The notes: a model not told the origin generated them from the letters alone. A DNA stretch of 64,000 bases from Chrysogorgia sp. JL179-B06 (GCA_035772405.1 JAYKKM010000452.1:2557501-2621500); one strand, 5' to 3'; shown: positions 50,830-60,806, counted from the stretch's first letter. A program made the numbers and translations.

Positions 50830-51962
50830 CAGGCAAAACTGGAAAGCCATAAAAAAATGACGCGTTTTGTGAATTTCACGAAAACCAAAATTCCTGCCAT
50901 TTTGGAGAAGGTTGAGAAAACCTGAAATCCTACCCGGAGGAAGATTTAAAACTTTTTGCAACTCTGTTGAAACCGTACGAGTAAACTACTGCAGCGCATT
51001 TTACAACGAATTGCATTATCGAAAAAGATGGGTCTTGTGCATTTAACCACAATTATTCACTATTAAGACTACACTCCGTTTTGTCTCCAAAAGTACACAT
51101 GCATTGATGTCATTACTTCATACTACTCCACTACGTGTGCTGCTACTACACACAATCATATGTGTAAAAAGTACACATCTAAAGTTGTGATGACACACCT
51201 TTTGGTGTGTTTTTGCTTGTCTCCAAAAGTACACACGCTGACGTGTTTTGTTTAAAGCTGTGTTGATTGTACCCTCATGCACGAATAAAAATAATGCACA
51301 GTAACCTGTGTAGAAATATTGTTCATTTGGATAGCTCACTTTTTGTTGCACACCATTCTGTGTTAAAATAATATACACTAAGATACTCTTTATTGAGATA
51401 ACGCAACTTTTATGACACACCATTCTGTAAAATGATACCTAGCAAAAAAGCTGATTAAATTTTAATCCAGTATCAGTGGTAGAGTTGCCATTTGAACAAA
51501 TGGTCCTTCGATATTAATTACAGTAAGATCATTACAGACAAAATAGAAAATTCAAACTTAATTACCAGGTTTAAAATAATTAATTTCCAATTTATAAGCA
51601 TCAATGGTAGCATAAGTGTTTTGAAATCACACCTGGTGAAAACCCATTTAGGTTTTTTCTTATTTTACGCACCTTAGTTTGTTCTATATCAAACTGCATT
51701 CCGGTATGTTATCAATCAGACCTCATGTGTGATTTTGAACACAGCTTTAGCTGTGTTATTAAACACACCTTTTGGTGTGTTAGGCAACATACCAGATTAT
51801 TATATACCAGATTAATGTGTTTTTAATACACTGATGGCCGTAATTTGAATACGGTCACTTATTCCAATACGCTCAACACTATTATTAACTATAACCCCAG
51901 GAAGGTTTCTGAAAGCCAAGTCAATTTGAGTACTAGACTTTTTGGTTATTCGTGTTGGTTAT
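50830..51962. other. Gene-free stretch
   Basis: Contains scattered TGTGTAAAAAGTACACA-like words and ACACACCTTTTGGTGTGT palindromes (about 51194 and 51765), suggesting old MITE debris. No gene. Confidence 0.4.
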
Positions 51963-51966
51963 TTAA

Positions 51967-53150
51967 AGTGCACCTAACCCCAAAATGTTTTTTTATCGAT
52001 ATCAAATATTGGTGCGATTTACAGCATTTCAGTGAAAACATTTTTCAATTTAGGCAAATCGTTCGATTTTTATGGCCTTTTGAATTTAGTTTTTGATGGC
52101 CCAGCGCCGTCATGATTTTTGACAACCAGAGCCTGGATCTAGCACGTTTTCTGACGTCACGCAAGGTAGTCGGTAAATATTGAAAACAAAGATGCAATCT
52201 AAACAGACTCACTATTCGTCTATTCCTGGGACTTCTCGACTGGTTCGTTTGAATCTTTAGGCGCTACAGCATGAATGGTTGGGTATACACAAATCCCGAG
52301 ATCACCGCTCTTTAATTTCGGATAATTTGGCTTCGTTTGGACAGGCAAGATGGAAAACCTTCCCTCGTAATCTTCGGGCATTTATCATGATTCAAGTGAG
52401 CTGAACATATAGTCGAAGCATTTCGAAGGTTCGAAGACCCGTTTTGCCTGCGCGAAGTCAACCCAGGTTCTCTTTCTTTTCTTTGCTAGGTTAATCGTGG
52501 TCGAAATATTTATTTACAACGTTTGACTTTGCCCAGCAGCGTGCGAAGATATGTTCTTACCGGATGTTGTGTATTGTTCGGACTAGCGAGAGATTGACAT
52601 GAAACAGTGTGGCACGAAAATTTGATGTGGGCGCTGATCATAAACCGGAATATTTTTAAATGGCCTTACTAAAGTCACTGGTAAACCTCTATTATCCATC
52701 TCAAGCTGGGTCAACAATGCTCAAGGCTGATTAACAAGCGAAAGTCGAGAAAGTATAGACGGGTTCTGCAATCTAACAAAATATTTTTGTGATAAGGAAT
52801 AGTGTGAAGAATTATACCTGAACATAGGCACAATTTATTCATGCAATTGACAGCTACACAACGGTTAACCATCTTTTCACTATCAGCAAAGAACGCAGTA
52901 TATCAATGTAGACAGGCCGAATGTTTATCTAGACCTTGCATGACGAGTACCTTGCATGACGTCACAAAATTTACTCGTTCCAGACTCCTCGTAGCCACGG
53001 AAGTGGTCCATCAAAAAGAGCCTTTTGCCATCTTTAAACTGCCATAAAAATCGGAGGATTTTAAGAAATTCATTTTTGTTTTCGCAGAAATACTAGAAAT
53101 CATATAAAAATTTGATATCGCTAAAAAAACATTTTGGGGTTACGTGCACT
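51967..53150. mobile_element. TTAA-flanked non-autonomous element (1.18 kb)
   Basis: AGTGCACCTAACCCCAAAAT and ATTTTGGGGTTACGTGCACT ends, arms about 40 bp. TTAA at 51963-51966 and 53151-53154, the duplication of piggyBac/Kolobok-type transposons. No transposase frame; the internal open frames are not protein-like. Confidence 0.8.
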
Positions 53151-53490
53151 TTAATCAATTGCTCAAATTAGTATACATCTGTAAGATCAACAAGTTTTTT
53201 TAGAATAGACTAATTATATAAACTAGACAGCTCAAAAATGTTGTAACAAATGCCTTTAGGATGGATCTGGATGAGATTCTTCACACAATGTCAAATGAGG
53301 AGTCTGATCCAAATGTTCTTTGGCAGATATGCACGCACCAGCTATAACTCGTAAGGTAATAAGTGCACGAGTGTTCCTTGGATTACAGACTATATTAAAA
53401 GGCATAAAAAGTGCTGTGCTGCGTAGGCAGTGTAGAAATACAAATCAAATGTAAAAAGTCTGTGTACTGCCGAAATAGCATGTAAATAGT

Positions 53491-53526
53491 CTAACGTTTC
53501 GAGCAAAGGTCCTTCGTCACAGAGTG
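53491..53526 (-). repeat. Degenerate Penelope hammerhead-like motif
   Basis: Minus strand reads GTGACGAAGG, loop, CTC, GAAACGTTAG. It resembles the stem-II/GAAAC part of PLE ribozymes with a disrupted CUGAUGA. Probably the tail of a PLE fragment. Confidence 0.35.
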
Positions 53527-53716
53527 AAACGTAAAGTGAAATAATAACTGAGTGACACTCAAAATAAGCCAATCAGGTGCGAGAAACAATAACAAATAAT
53601 AATGAAATGTTAAAATAGGAAAGTCATTTTTCTATTTTACTGACAATCAGCAACAGCAATACAAAGGGATGCTAATGAGTGGGAGGCGAAATAATCAAAT
53701 ACTCAATACTCTTTGA

Positions 53717-53868
53717 AGATCTTGCCAATATTTTACACGACCTTAATTGCCAAGATTTAACACCATCTTGCCAAGATTTTACAATATCTTGCCAAGATTT
53801 TACAAGATCTTGCCAAGATTTTACGCAATCTTGCCAAGATTTTACAGGATCTTGCCAAGATTTTATAT
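53717..53868. repeat. 21-bp tandem repeat (minisatellite)
   Basis: ATCTTGCCAAGATTTTACAA-like units repeat with a 21-bp period, six to seven copies. Because 21 is a multiple of three, frames stay open on both strands (SCQDFT and SWQDxVK repeats), which explains the open frames here; no gene is implied. Confidence 0.85.
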
Positions 53869-53959
53869 GATATTTCCAGTATATTGAATTACAAATTAAA
53901 TTACTATACATATATGCAGACATTGGTGTAATTGGTTTATTTATTGAAAAACTAAACAC

Positions 53960-55400
53960 TTATATGGTGTGATACAGTGTGCTACTGTACCGTGTGATGC
54001 TGTACACAGACTACTTACATGCAAAGTGAATCTGTCAGGTAACATTGTCAAGTAACATTGTAAATATATACTGTAAATAAACAAAATATAAAGTTGATTT
54101 AAAGGTTTCCCTTCGTCACTTTGGATATTTTATTTAGGTAGATCCCAGCATTTTTGGTTACACGTGCCTCAACAATTTGTGTACAACACTTTTTTACTCT
54201 CTCTAAACCATAATTGGCATCCAGAACATCTAAAATAATAAGAAAAAGCTACTTTATTGATACACAATTAATTAAGTGGGTTATAAATTTGGCCCTATTG
54301 GAAAAAAGCTATTAATAAAAATGTAGTCTAATTTTATGGAGAAAACAATTCTAAAAAACTTTATGTATAAAACTGGGCATCTAGCCGCTGGACACCCAGT
54401 TTTTGGTTGAGAAAATGTTAAAATTATTAAAAAATCATGCATTTTTTACATACCTAATTTACATACCCTCACTAAAACACTGATGGAGAACAAAGGGAAT
54501 ATGTATACCATATATATGAATTGCTCATTTATGTATGTGCTCTTTGCCATTGGCCAACATAATAAAAAATATAACCTAGTAAATAAACTTAAACTTACCA
54601 AAATAAACTGAATAACACTTTTGCAACTTAATCTAAAATAAGTTAAAAAGAAAGAAACAACCTAATTACAATACAGATAACAGTTCATAATAAACTAAAG
54701 ACCATAACCAAAGTTATTAATAAAATACAAAACTATGGACACTCCGAAAAAGGGTTAACATTTTATTCAACGTTTCGACTAACTTGCACTTGCAGTCATC
54801 ATCATTCCTGATGATGAGGGTCCATTGTTTTGTATTTTATTAATTTACTCAGTGGTAACCAGTAGTAATAATATATATATTATTATTATCAATGTGTTAG
54901 GGACTGGACCGAGCTCTAAGCCAATCAGAATCAAGTATGATTTGAATTGACCAATCAGACCACAGTTCAGTCCCATATTTCCAGGGTGGTTGAATAGTTT
55001 TAAGGTGTGGTCACCCTGTAAAGAGCGACCTGTGATCAAATCAGGGGGGATATGCAACTGGTCGTATACATTTTTTAGGAATGTTGATATTATTTATGTC
55101 ATGAAACCTGGTGTTGTTTTACGACAAGTTTTTTTGATTAGGACCAGATAGAAGAGGAAGGTCAATCAAGGTGATCGTATTAATTTCATGAGATAGATAT
55201 CAAAAAGTCAAAAAAAACTTGAGTATATACGACCATCATACCTCACCCGATGTGATTTATACTTACGTGCACGTGCCATCCAAAAAAACTTCATTTTTAT
55301 TTGAAGAGAAGAGTTGTAATGTTTGAAATAAAAATAATCAAGAATCCAAAATTTTGCTTATAGAATTAATCATAGAAATTTCCGTCACGGAGCTCTTACC
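53960..55400. other. Gene-free AT-rich stretch
   Basis: No genes. It includes a PLE-type end motif at 54771-54803 and otherwise unique AT-rich DNA leading into the AT-rich island. Confidence 0.4.
54771..54803 (-). repeat. Penelope hammerhead-like end motif
   Basis: Minus strand reads ATGATGACT, loop, AGTC, GAAACG. GAUGA, a 4-bp stem (GACT/AGTC) and GAAAC follow the hammerhead order with one core mismatch. It is followed by AACATTTTATTC sequence and no RT, so it is a solo end. Confidence 0.4.
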
Positions 55401-55457
55401 TCGACGCCATCTTATGGCCGAATGACTGATATTTCTTAGTTACGGTATTTTAAAAAT

Positions 55458-55673
55458 ATGATAACATTTTTAGATGATATATCTCAAAAAATTATTTGGT
55501 GTTTTTGCGAAGTCTTCCAAAAAGTTTTAGAGATGATATCCCCGAAAAATTTGTTCTCAAAAATTTTAGATGAAATATTGCAAAAAAAATTAGATGAAAA
55601 TGTACTTAAAACACACAATAAAAAACTTTTTTTTGAAAAACAAAATTCTATTTTTATTTTTTTATTAATCTAA
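55458..55673 (+). CDS. Island ORF 1: small helical protein, unknown
   Basis: 71 codons, MITFLDDISQKIIWCFCEVF, amphipathic helices (ISPKNLFSKILDEILQKKL), then a Lys/Phe-rich end. Not recognised. It is the first of a run of short intronless frames in the AT-rich island. A hydrophobic C-terminal end (FIFLL) may be incidental. Confidence 0.35.
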   Translation: MITFLDDISQKIIWCFCEVFQKVLEMISPKNLFSKILDEILQKKLDENVLKTHNKKLFFEKQNSIFIFLLI

Positions 55674-55701
55674 ATACATTTATTTATTAATAGAACTAAG
55701 T

Positions 55702-55917
55702 ATGGAATCATCAGTTATCATTGTTGTTGTTATATATTTTTGCGAACAAAGAATTTTCCCATCACTTCTAAATATAATTTATACCTGGATAGCGTACGAA
55801 AGGGAAAGTATATACAGTTTCGTAAAATATATTTTTGATTTGGAAATTGCATTGAAGAGTTTTAAGATCACTGTGGGTATATACTTTTTTTTATATTGTT
55901 TAACATCTTTCTATTAA
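55702..55917 (+). CDS. Island ORF 2: small membrane protein, unknown
   Basis: 71 codons from ATG 55702: N-terminal hydrophobic segment (SSVIIVVVIYF), a central helix and a C-terminal hydrophobic segment (ITVGIYFFLYCL). It starts 28 bp after the previous frame and overlaps the 3' end of the minus-strand frame 55868-56212 in a tail-to-tail manner. Confidence 0.35.
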   Translation: MESSVIIVVVIYFCEQRIFPSLLNIIYTWIAYERESIYSFVKYIFDLEIALKSFKITVGIYFFLYCLTSFY

Positions 55918-56212
55918 ATACTTTCTCCTTTACTTCTTCATCATCTTCATCACTACCAAAAATTGCCTTCAAACTATCTTCACTATCAGAATCGCCATTA
56001 TTCTGAATGGGTTTGAAGGGTTTGAAGTCATCGAAATTAAACTATTTGGACGTATACGTATGCGTATCCCGTACACGTATCCCGTACGTGCATCCCTCGC
56101 CTTTATCGTTGTATTCCCATATGAGAGGGGTTGGAGAACCATATGGGGTTATGGGGTAACTATGGGGTTCTCCATAGGAAGCTTCGTTCGTTATTTCTTC
56201 TTTCGTAGCCAT
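55868..56212 (-). pseudogene. Island ORF 3: acidic-tail protein interrupted by one TAG
   Basis: From ATG 56212: MATKEEITNEASYGEPHSYP, Tyr/Pro-rich, then after about 50 codons an in-frame TAG. The same frame continues with FDDFKPFKPIQNNGDSDSED and an acidic run (GSDEDDEEVKEK) to TGA at 55868. Composition stays protein-like after the stop, so this is a recently broken gene or one read through. Product unknown. Confidence 0.45.
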
Positions 56213-56370
56213 TTTTTTATTTTTTTCTTAAACTTCTTAAGTTTGTAGATATGTAGGGTTGTTACTACGCTTATATAAGTGCGTGTTGTTTAAATCAAAA
56301 AAAAAAGTTTCAGCTTATTTATATGAACGTTTTTTGAGAAAAAAAATTTTCATTTGTAAAAAACCTAGGA

Positions 56371-56378
56371 TATAAAAA
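56371..56378 (+). promoter_or_regulatory. TATA box before island ORF 4
   Basis: TATAAAAA lies 25 bp before the ATG at 56396. Similar boxes precede ORFs 8, 11 and 12 (57958, 60538, 60807). Confidence 0.45.
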
Positions 56379-56395
56379 CTGATATCATAAAAATC

Positions 56396-56722
56396 ATGAT
56401 CAAAATCATGGCAGAATCAGATGTTGAAGTAATAAATCCTTTACATCTTAAAATGTATAAGGATGCTTATTTATTTCGTGATTGCAAGGATTCTAAGTTT
56501 TATGCTGTGGTTTATATGAAAGAGGATTTTATTCATTTTGGTAAAGATCATCGAGCGTTAGTAGTAAAAGATCTCAATCCAGAGTCATATCTCAATACGG
56601 AACTGGGAATATCTTCAAATTATTTTCTTGTGATAATTCCTCGAAAAACCACAATCAATTTGCAAGAACAAGTGTATTTTGATTCAACTGTTACATTACG
56701 AAATATCTCCACGAACGTTTGA
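56396..56722 (+). CDS. Island ORF 4: unknown family-A protein (108 aa)
   Basis: ATG at 56396, or 56408 (MAESDVEVINP). About 104-108 residues, LRDCKD-type centre (LFRDCKDSKFYAVVYMKEDF) and a C-terminal pattern YLNTELGISSNYFLVIIPRK, then VYFDSTVTLRN. Related patterns appear at 61575-61762 (SVLNEIYGTSNENYIVTLID ... VYLNSC) and perhaps 62396-62545. No known domain. It is part of a repeated gene family in this island. Confidence 0.5.
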   Translation: MIKIMAESDVEVINPLHLKMYKDAYLFRDCKDSKFYAVVYMKEDFIHFGKDHRALVVKDLNPESYLNTELGISSNYFLVIIPRKTTINLQEQVYFDSTVTLRNISTNV

Positions 56723-56737
56723 TAAAAACAAAACAAG

Positions 56738-57001
56738 ATGATAGAAAAGTTTTGTTCACAGTGCGATATAGAAGTTGATTTCTTATTTGAATTTGGAATG
56801 CATTTTACATGTAGAACATGTCATGTTGATGAACATTACTGTATAATTTATAAAAGAAAATACACTAGAACAATTTTTAGTAAATTGATATATAAATGTT
56901 ATTGTGACGATAGATTAGCAAGATGGAGGCAAAGATATATATATGATGAAGATAACAAGAAAAATGTAAAAATACAAAAGTTTAGAGATTGTTGTAAATA
57001 A
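56738..57001 (+). CDS. Island ORF 5: zinc-binding protein, family B (87 aa)
   Basis: ATG 56738, 15 bp after the previous stop. Cys pairs in FCSQCDIEV and FTCRTCHVDEHYC could bind zinc, followed by a basic region (YKRKYTRTIFSKLIYKCYCD) and DRLARWRQRYIYD. A decayed minus-strand relative lies at 57692-57906 with the same Cys spacing and the CDDR..RW segment. Function unknown. An AATAAA-like signal (CACAATAAAAATG) follows the stop. Confidence 0.55.
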   Translation: MIEKFCSQCDIEVDFLFEFGMHFTCRTCHVDEHYCIIYKRKYTRTIFSKLIYKCYCDDRLARWRQRYIYDEDNKKNVKIQKFRDCCK

Positions 57002-57026
57002 ACTTTTTAACACACAATAAAAATGT

Positions 57027-57320
57027 TTATACAAGAGAAGGAATTATTATGTCTTCGTCAGTTTTTATGAACTTAACATTTTTATGCAAAAGATGAGGAA
57101 CATCTTCCTCCGATAATATTTTTATTGTTTTTCCAGATTCTCCATGATTGATAACTTTCAGGGTTACTTCATACGGGTGTTGTTTCACACCATTTATTTT
57201 TACTACACTACATTGTTTTGTTTCAAATATTGTAACTAGTTTGCAATCCTCCTCAAAATATATATATTCAGGATATTTTTATGAAGATATTCACATGAAA
57301 AAAAGCGCTGTAAAGTATTT
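57027..57320 (-). pseudogene. Island ORF 6: family-D gene, frameshifted
   Basis: Minus strand: CEYLHKN, a frame change in an A-run near 57281, then YFEEDCKLVTIFETK, HPYEVTLKVINHGESGKTIK and DVPHLLHKNVKFI to a TAA at 57027. It is related to 58443-58800 (LVEDCKPAIL, VYELTLKVI, DHLLYKKFKLI) and to 59982-60395. The family pattern is a Tyr-rich N-terminus, one or two Cys, Y-E-(V/L)-T-L-K-V and a C-terminal D-x-LL-x-K. Product unknown. Confidence 0.5.
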
Positions 57321-57485
57321 TTGGATCTGTAAAAAAAGGTTATACTATTAACACATATACTATAATAATGTAATACGGACATTGTTTTTTTCAGTAATGA
57401 TAAAGTTTTTATTTTAAACATCTTACAAATATATTTGTCTCAGAAAAGATATATTTAAAAAAAAAATCAAAAACAGATATAACAG

Positions 57486-57493
57486 TATAAATA
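57486..57493 (+). promoter_or_regulatory. TATAAATA box without an obvious gene
   Basis: Same box as before the duplicated Cys-rich genes, but the next 170 bases contain no convincing frame. The stretch 57330-57690 is otherwise gene-free, A- and T-rich. Confidence 0.3.
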
Positions 57494-57691
57494 GACGGGT
57501 TTTCGTTTTTTATAAAGCATTGCTTGTCGTACTTCAGTTAAGTGTAGGAATTGTATAAAAAAATCGAAACGAAAAATAAAAATAAAAAGAATACGAAAAC
57601 GATGACGTTCTAAAAAAAAATTCAAAAAGGAGGGGATATCACCAAAAAAGATCATGAGTTTTATGAATTTTGGAAATGGTAGACGATGTAT

Positions 57692-57906
57692 TCAAATATT
57701 TTTATTAATCCAAATAAGTTTTTTCCATCTTTGTATTCTATCATCACATTCACATAGATCAACTATTTTACTATAGATAAGTCGTCCGTAATTATTTTTA
57801 CAAAAAAACAATAATGATGGTTTACAAAATATTCTTTACATCTGTAATGCATGAAAAAATGATAGAAGGAATTCACTTCACAATAACAGAAATTACAATA
57901 TACCAT
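57692..57906 (-). pseudogene. Island ORF 7: decayed family-B zinc-binding gene
   Basis: Minus strand from ATG 57906: CNFCYCEVNSFYHFFMHYRC, VNHHYC, then a frame change near 57800 and NNYGRLIYSKIVDLCECDDR with IQRWKK. Order and spacing follow ORF 5 (56738-57001). It is a paralogue in opposite orientation that has lost its frame. Confidence 0.55.
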
Positions 57907-57957
57907 CTTGACAACATTTAGTTTTAGTTTGCAACCCGCTTTTATAGATTTTTAGAC

Positions 57958-57964
57958 TATAAAA
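57958..57964 (+). promoter_or_regulatory. TATA box before island ORF 8
   Basis: TATAAAA, 42 bp before the ATG at 58000. Confidence 0.45.
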
Positions 57965-57999
57965 GCAGGGTATCAAATGTATTTTCGATTATTTTCAAC

Positions 58000-58341
58000 A
58001 TGTGGTTGCGATCAATGATTGATTTTGGAGAAGGTGAATCTTATGATTATCTTACACTATATTATCATGTTGAACCCATACAATTAGTAAACTACGAACC
58101 TGTGTATGCCAGGAATTTATGGGCTGGATATTATTTATATCTGAAAGACCGTCAGGGACCTCGATATTTCAAAATGTTTATAAATGGGGATGATTTACAG
58201 AATCTCTTACCATCATTGAAGGGAAAAGATATAAATATTAAAAATAATAGTGTAGAATTAGCAAACTCAACACCTTTATTAAACATTAATCCCTGCTATC
58301 TCATTAACAATAGAGGGAAACAAATATTTTTGTCTTTGTAA
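58000..58341 (+). CDS. Island ORF 8: unknown protein (113 aa)
   Basis: MWLRSMIDFGEGESYDYLTL, then YARNLWAGYYLYLKDRQGPR and FKMFINGDDLQNLLPSLKG. The arrangement of an aromatic middle followed by D-x-LL/LP-x-LK recalls the other ~100-residue proteins of the island. Not recognised. The next frame is on the opposite strand, and both 3' ends share the 100-bp region 58342-58442 rich in AATAAA on both strands. Confidence 0.5.
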   Translation: MWLRSMIDFGEGESYDYLTLYYHVEPIQLVNYEPVYARNLWAGYYLYLKDRQGPRYFKMFINGDDLQNLLPSLKGKDINIKNNSVELANSTPLLNINPCYLINNRGKQIFLSL

Positions 58342-58442
58342 TGTTTTTAAAATAATAAACTTTTGATAAGAAAGGTAGAAACAGAAAAAAATATCGAGTT
58401 TTAATTTTTGTAAACATTTTTATTACAAGAAAATAAATAATT

Positions 58443-58800
58443 TTAAGAAGTAATTTGTTGTGGAATTATTGAGTCATTATTTATAAGTTTAAATTTTTTA
58501 TACAAGAGATGATCACTCTTAGTATCAATAATTGTTTTTAGGGTTATTCCCTTCTCTTCAAGTAATCCTTGTTTTATAATAACTTTCAGAGTTAGTTCGT
58601 AGACTTGAGGTGGAGAACAAAATGGGGGATTACATTCTTTACATAGTATAGCAGGTTTACAATCCTCTACCAAATACGTATAGTTAGGAAAGTGTTTTTG
58701 AAGAAAATGACATGAATAATAACGAGGCGAAAATCTATTATTTGCTCTAACTATATGTTGTTGAGCACTCTTTGCATTTCGTAGACCAAAACCTACACGT
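58443..58800 (-). CDS. Island ORF 9: family-D protein, 5' end lost in a TA repeat
   Basis: The coding-like frame runs from about 58800 (GLRNAKSAQQHIVRANNRF, then SPRYYSCHFLQKHFPNYTYL) through LVEDCKPAILCKECNPPFCS, VYELTLKVIIKQG and SDHLLYKKFKLINND to a stop at 58443. The only in-frame ATG is at 58673, which would drop the conserved N-terminal part. Immediately upstream lies a (TA)n run and the tandem repeat, so the true start was probably destroyed by that insertion. Unknown function. Confidence 0.5.
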
Positions 58801-59095
58801 ATATATATATATATATATATATGTAATATATATATCTGTACTGTAGATATGCATCAAGCCTATATACCTCAGAAATTTTTTCTGAGTCCCTGACGGGTAT
58901 ATAGGCTTGATGCATATTTACAGTACAGATATATATATTACATATAATTTCACAAGCCGTCACTTCACCAGTTCTAATATATTCACATATAACTTGCAGT
59001 TAATATTAACTGAACACGATACGTTGAGACTCGAAAGAGTAGGCATATCACACATATCACATCGGCCCATTAATTAACCTTCGCTCTCCATCTGA

Positions 59096-59167
59096 GTTCG
59101 TGTGGCTCAATGGTTAGAGCGTCTCACCGGCAATCAGAAGGTTACGGGTTCGATTCCCATCAGGGAC
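59096..59167 (+). tRNA. tRNA-like sequence, copy 1
   Basis: 72 nt with acceptor GTTCGTG/CAGGGAC (one mismatch), D-arm GCTC/GAGC and a B box GGGTTCGATTCCC. The anticodon loop would be CCGGCAA, with C at position 33 where U is expected and one anticodon-stem mismatch. The T stem has an extra mismatch here (CCCAT). Likely a tRNA-derived repeat, not a functional tRNA. Confidence 0.45.
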
Positions 59168-59384
59168 TCAGAAAATTTTTCTGAGGTATATAGGCTTGAT
59201 GCATATCTACAGTACAGATATATATATTACATATAATTTCACAAGCCGTCACTTAACCAGTTCTAATATATTCACATATAACTTGCAGTTAATATTAACT
59301 GAACACGATACGTTGAGACTCGAAAGAGTAGGCATATCACACATATCACATCGGCCCATTAATTAACCTTCGCTCTCCATCTGA

Positions 59385-59456
59385 GCTCGTGTGGCTCAAT
59401 GGTTAGAGCGTCTCACCGGCAATCAGAAGGTTACGGGTTCGATTCCCGTCAGGGAC
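59385..59456 (+). tRNA. tRNA-like sequence, copy 2
   Basis: Same as copy 1 at +289 bp, with an intact T stem (ACGGG/CCCGT) and GCTCGTG as acceptor 5' strand. Same odd anticodon loop. Confidence 0.45.
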
Positions 59457-59673
59457 TCAGAAATTTTTTCTGAGGTATATAGGCTTGATGCATATCTACA
59501 GTACAGATATATATATTAGATATAATTTCACAAGCCGTCACTTCACCAGTTCTAATATATTCACATATAACTTGCAGTTAATATTAACTGAACACGATAC
59601 GTTGAGACTCGAAAGAGTAGGCATATCACACATATCACATCGGACCATTAATTAACCTTCGCTCTCCATCTGA

Positions 59674-59745
59674 GTTCGTGTGGCTCAATGGTTAGAGCGT
59701 CTCACCGGCAATCAGAAGGTTACGGGTTCGATTCCCGTCAGGGAC
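59674..59745 (+). tRNA. tRNA-like sequence, copy 3
   Basis: Same as copy 1 at +578 bp, T stem intact. Same odd anticodon loop, so all three copies share one non-canonical ancestor. Confidence 0.45.
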
Positions 59746-59870
59746 TCATAATTTTTTTCTGAGGTATATAGGCTTGATGCATATCTACAGTACAGATATA
59801 TATATATATATATTACATATAATTTCACAAGCCGTCACTTCACCAGTTCTAATATATTCATATATATATA

Positions 59871-59934
<64 letters not shown>

Positions 59935-59981
59935 AATAAAATAGGAAAAACACCATACGAATTTTTTTAAAAAAAAAGATT

Positions 59982-60395
59982 TTATTGATTATATGCTACA
60001 GCTTTCATGAAATTATTAGAATCTATTATTAGTTTAATTTCTTTTTGTAAAAGATCAGAAGCATCATAGTCAACAATTGTTGTTATGTTTTCACCCAGAC
60101 ATGAACAATTCCATTCATCATTTTCATTTTCATGTTTCTTTTTAACTTCCAGGGCTAAGTAATATGCTTAAGGAGGTGTTGAGGGTATATCACCAATACA
60201 TTCGCAAAATGCCGTATGTTGACATTTCTTTACAACATAGGTAAAGTGGTGTAATTATTTTGCTAGAAAACGACTTGCATAATAGTTATTCTCATCTTCA
60301 AAGTAGGGGTTAAATTCATCAGCAGTTATTCTTTTATATCTTCTACCGTTATGTTCATCACAATCACGATAGGGCACATGTGAATTCGACATCAT
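59982..60395 (-). pseudogene. Island ORF 10: family-D gene with two in-frame stops
   Basis: From ATG 60395: MSNSHVPYRDCDEHNGRRYK, ADEFNPYFEDENNYYASRFL, then stop, LHHFTYVVKKCQHTAFCECI, stop, AYYLALEVKKKHENENDEWN, CSCLGENITTIVDYD and SDLLQKEIKLIID. One frame throughout, with two point stops (60261 and 60167 areas). It shares the family-D order with 57027-57320 and 58443-58800. This is the longest copy and the only one with a clear start. Confidence 0.55.
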
Positions 60396-60537
60396 TCACA
60401 ATAACGTTTAAACATTTTGGTAACCCGTATATATATAATATTTTATAAGAAAAATATAAAAAGAAAAAAATCAAAATAGAAAAACGATATTCTAAAATAA
60501 AAATATATAAAAAAAATCAAAAGAAATTTTATTAGGA

Positions 60538-60545
60538 TATAAATA
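60538..60545 (+). promoter_or_regulatory. TATA box before island ORF 11
   Basis: TATAAATAAGA begins here; an almost identical box occurs 269 bp later before ORF 12, so promoter and gene were duplicated together. Confidence 0.5.
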
Positions 60546-60577
60546 AGAATGTGAAAAAATGGTTTTTACAAAATATC

Positions 60578-60763
60578 ATGGAATCCGTGAAAACAGTAGA
60601 TACACGGTATAATAGATTATTTTATTCAAAATATCCCTGTGGACCATGTCTTAAAGGAAATATGTGTGGGGAAGTGTGTGCGAATTATACACCGTGGAAA
60701 GATCCAAAACAAAAACGTTGTTGTAGATTAAAGAGATGGTTGTTAAAAAAGATATGTTGTTAA
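60578..60763 (+). CDS. Island ORF 11: Cys-rich basic protein, family C (61 aa)
   Basis: ATG 60578 (MESVKTVDTRYNRLFYSKYP) is preferred because ORF 12 begins MERIETADERFERLYYYKHI at the matching place; the frame is open upstream to 60551. A Cys cluster (CGPCLKGNMCGEVC) is followed by a basic tail (KRCCRLKRWLLKKICC). It could bind zinc or nucleic acid. No known family. Confidence 0.55.
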   Translation: MESVKTVDTRYNRLFYSKYPCGPCLKGNMCGEVCANYTPWKDPKQKRCCRLKRWLLKKICC

Positions 60764-60806
60764 AAGATTTAAAGAAGAAAATCCATAAAAAAAATATAAG
60801 AAAAAG

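Larger units (their letters stand above)
58803..59935. repeat. 289-bp tandem repeat with tRNA-like units, flanked by (TA)n
   Basis: A unit of 289 bp is repeated about three and a half times; GGCTCAATGG occurs at 59104, 59393 and 59682. Each unit holds a tRNA-like sequence, TGAACACGATACGTTGAGAC and GTATATAGGCTTGATGCATA. The first unit starts with an inverted copy, giving a hairpin at about 58822-58945. Long (TA)n runs bound it at 58799 and 59866-59935. Confidence 0.85.

Noticed and set aside
53672..53959. Open frame encoding SWQDxVK repeats as a repeat protein
   Set aside because: It is produced by a 21-bp minisatellite, which keeps frames open on both strands; no start context or flanking coding sequence.
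59096..59745. Three functional tRNA genes
   Set aside because: Anticodon loop has C33 and a stem mismatch in every copy, and the units are part of a 289-bp tandem repeat.
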